Of a stretch of 34,299 bases of DNA, positions 34,237-34,299 are shown piece by piece. The stretch is from Chitinophagales bacterium (GTDB taxonomy: Bacteria > Bacteroidota > Bacteroidia > Chitinophagales > Chitinophagaceae), in contig JAATGJ010000039.1 in assembly GCA_015654695.1 (NCBI GenBank), forward strand, positions 1 through 34,299. The letters are read 5' to 3'. Made by a program: the position numbers and the translations under genes. Numbering within the stretch: position 1 is the first letter of the stretch; every line of letters begins with the position of its first letter. The notes beneath the pieces were generated by a model. The model saw nothing but the letters and a program-made list of their open reading frames with translations. It had not been told where the DNA came from and did not search any database.

Positions 34237-34299
34237 AGCAAAACGATAGTTAATGAATCAAAGTTAGCGGATATGTGGCAGTTTTTAAACAGAATTGCG

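Noticed and set aside
1-34299. CRISPR array
   Set aside because: No regularly spaced identical short repeats were seen; the repeats found are few, diverged and irregular.

Overview
The window looks like Bacteroidota DNA, most likely from the Chitinophagaceae or a close relative. This is an inference from gene content: RHS-type exported proteins with a DUF5977 domain, an SOS polymerase cassette, a lone LytTR protein, weak ribosome binding sites and AT-rich intergenic DNA. There is no rRNA or tRNA gene to confirm it.

Region 1 (1-7300) is accessory DNA. It opens with the C-terminal part of an HxlR-type regulator. Next come a long inverted repeat and a full-length group II intron (about 514-2226) with its reverse transcriptase. 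Five minus-strand genes follow: a TIR-STAND ATPase-TPR protein of anti-phage type and four small, mostly membrane proteins. A frameshifted tyrosine recombinase remnant and three diverged copies of a short repeat lie between or after these genes.

Region 2 (7300-9300) has no intact gene. It is a graveyard: a gltD (glutamate synthase small subunit) fragment followed by an amt (ammonium transporter) fragment, both recognisable only across several frames.

Region 3 (9300-20900) starts with a membrane-anchored GNAT-like protein. The core is an SOS or DNA-damage block: a DnaE-type polymerase overlapping a DinB-type Y-family polymerase, then DUF2971. A second plus-strand unit holds a 2H phosphoesterase, an unknown protein and a DUF72 protein. 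A convergent minus-strand unit holds an unknown 83-aa protein, an SRAP/YedK-type protein and a 92-aa protein. The first two units are each preceded by the same 17-bp element, TACTAA-N5-TTAGTA, a good candidate for the local LexA-type operator. Between them, on the opposite strand, sits a two-gene module: a TIR-Mrr-nuclease fusion overlapping a second PD-(D/E)XK-like protein. It looks like an undescribed or poorly described defence cassette.

Region 4 (21390-33994) is an export or polymorphic-toxin style locus. It holds a LytTR regulator, a coiled-coil plus beta-barrel outer-membrane protein, two giant RHS/YD-repeat exported proteins with a small secreted protein between them, and a secreted YD-repeat-like protein directly after the second RHS gene. 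The second RHS protein ends in a domain with a His-Gly / Gly-Cys pair typical of caspase-fold (clan CD, DUF4347/CHAT-like) peptidases. The window ends with a secreted unknown protein and a broken XRE-type HTH fragment.
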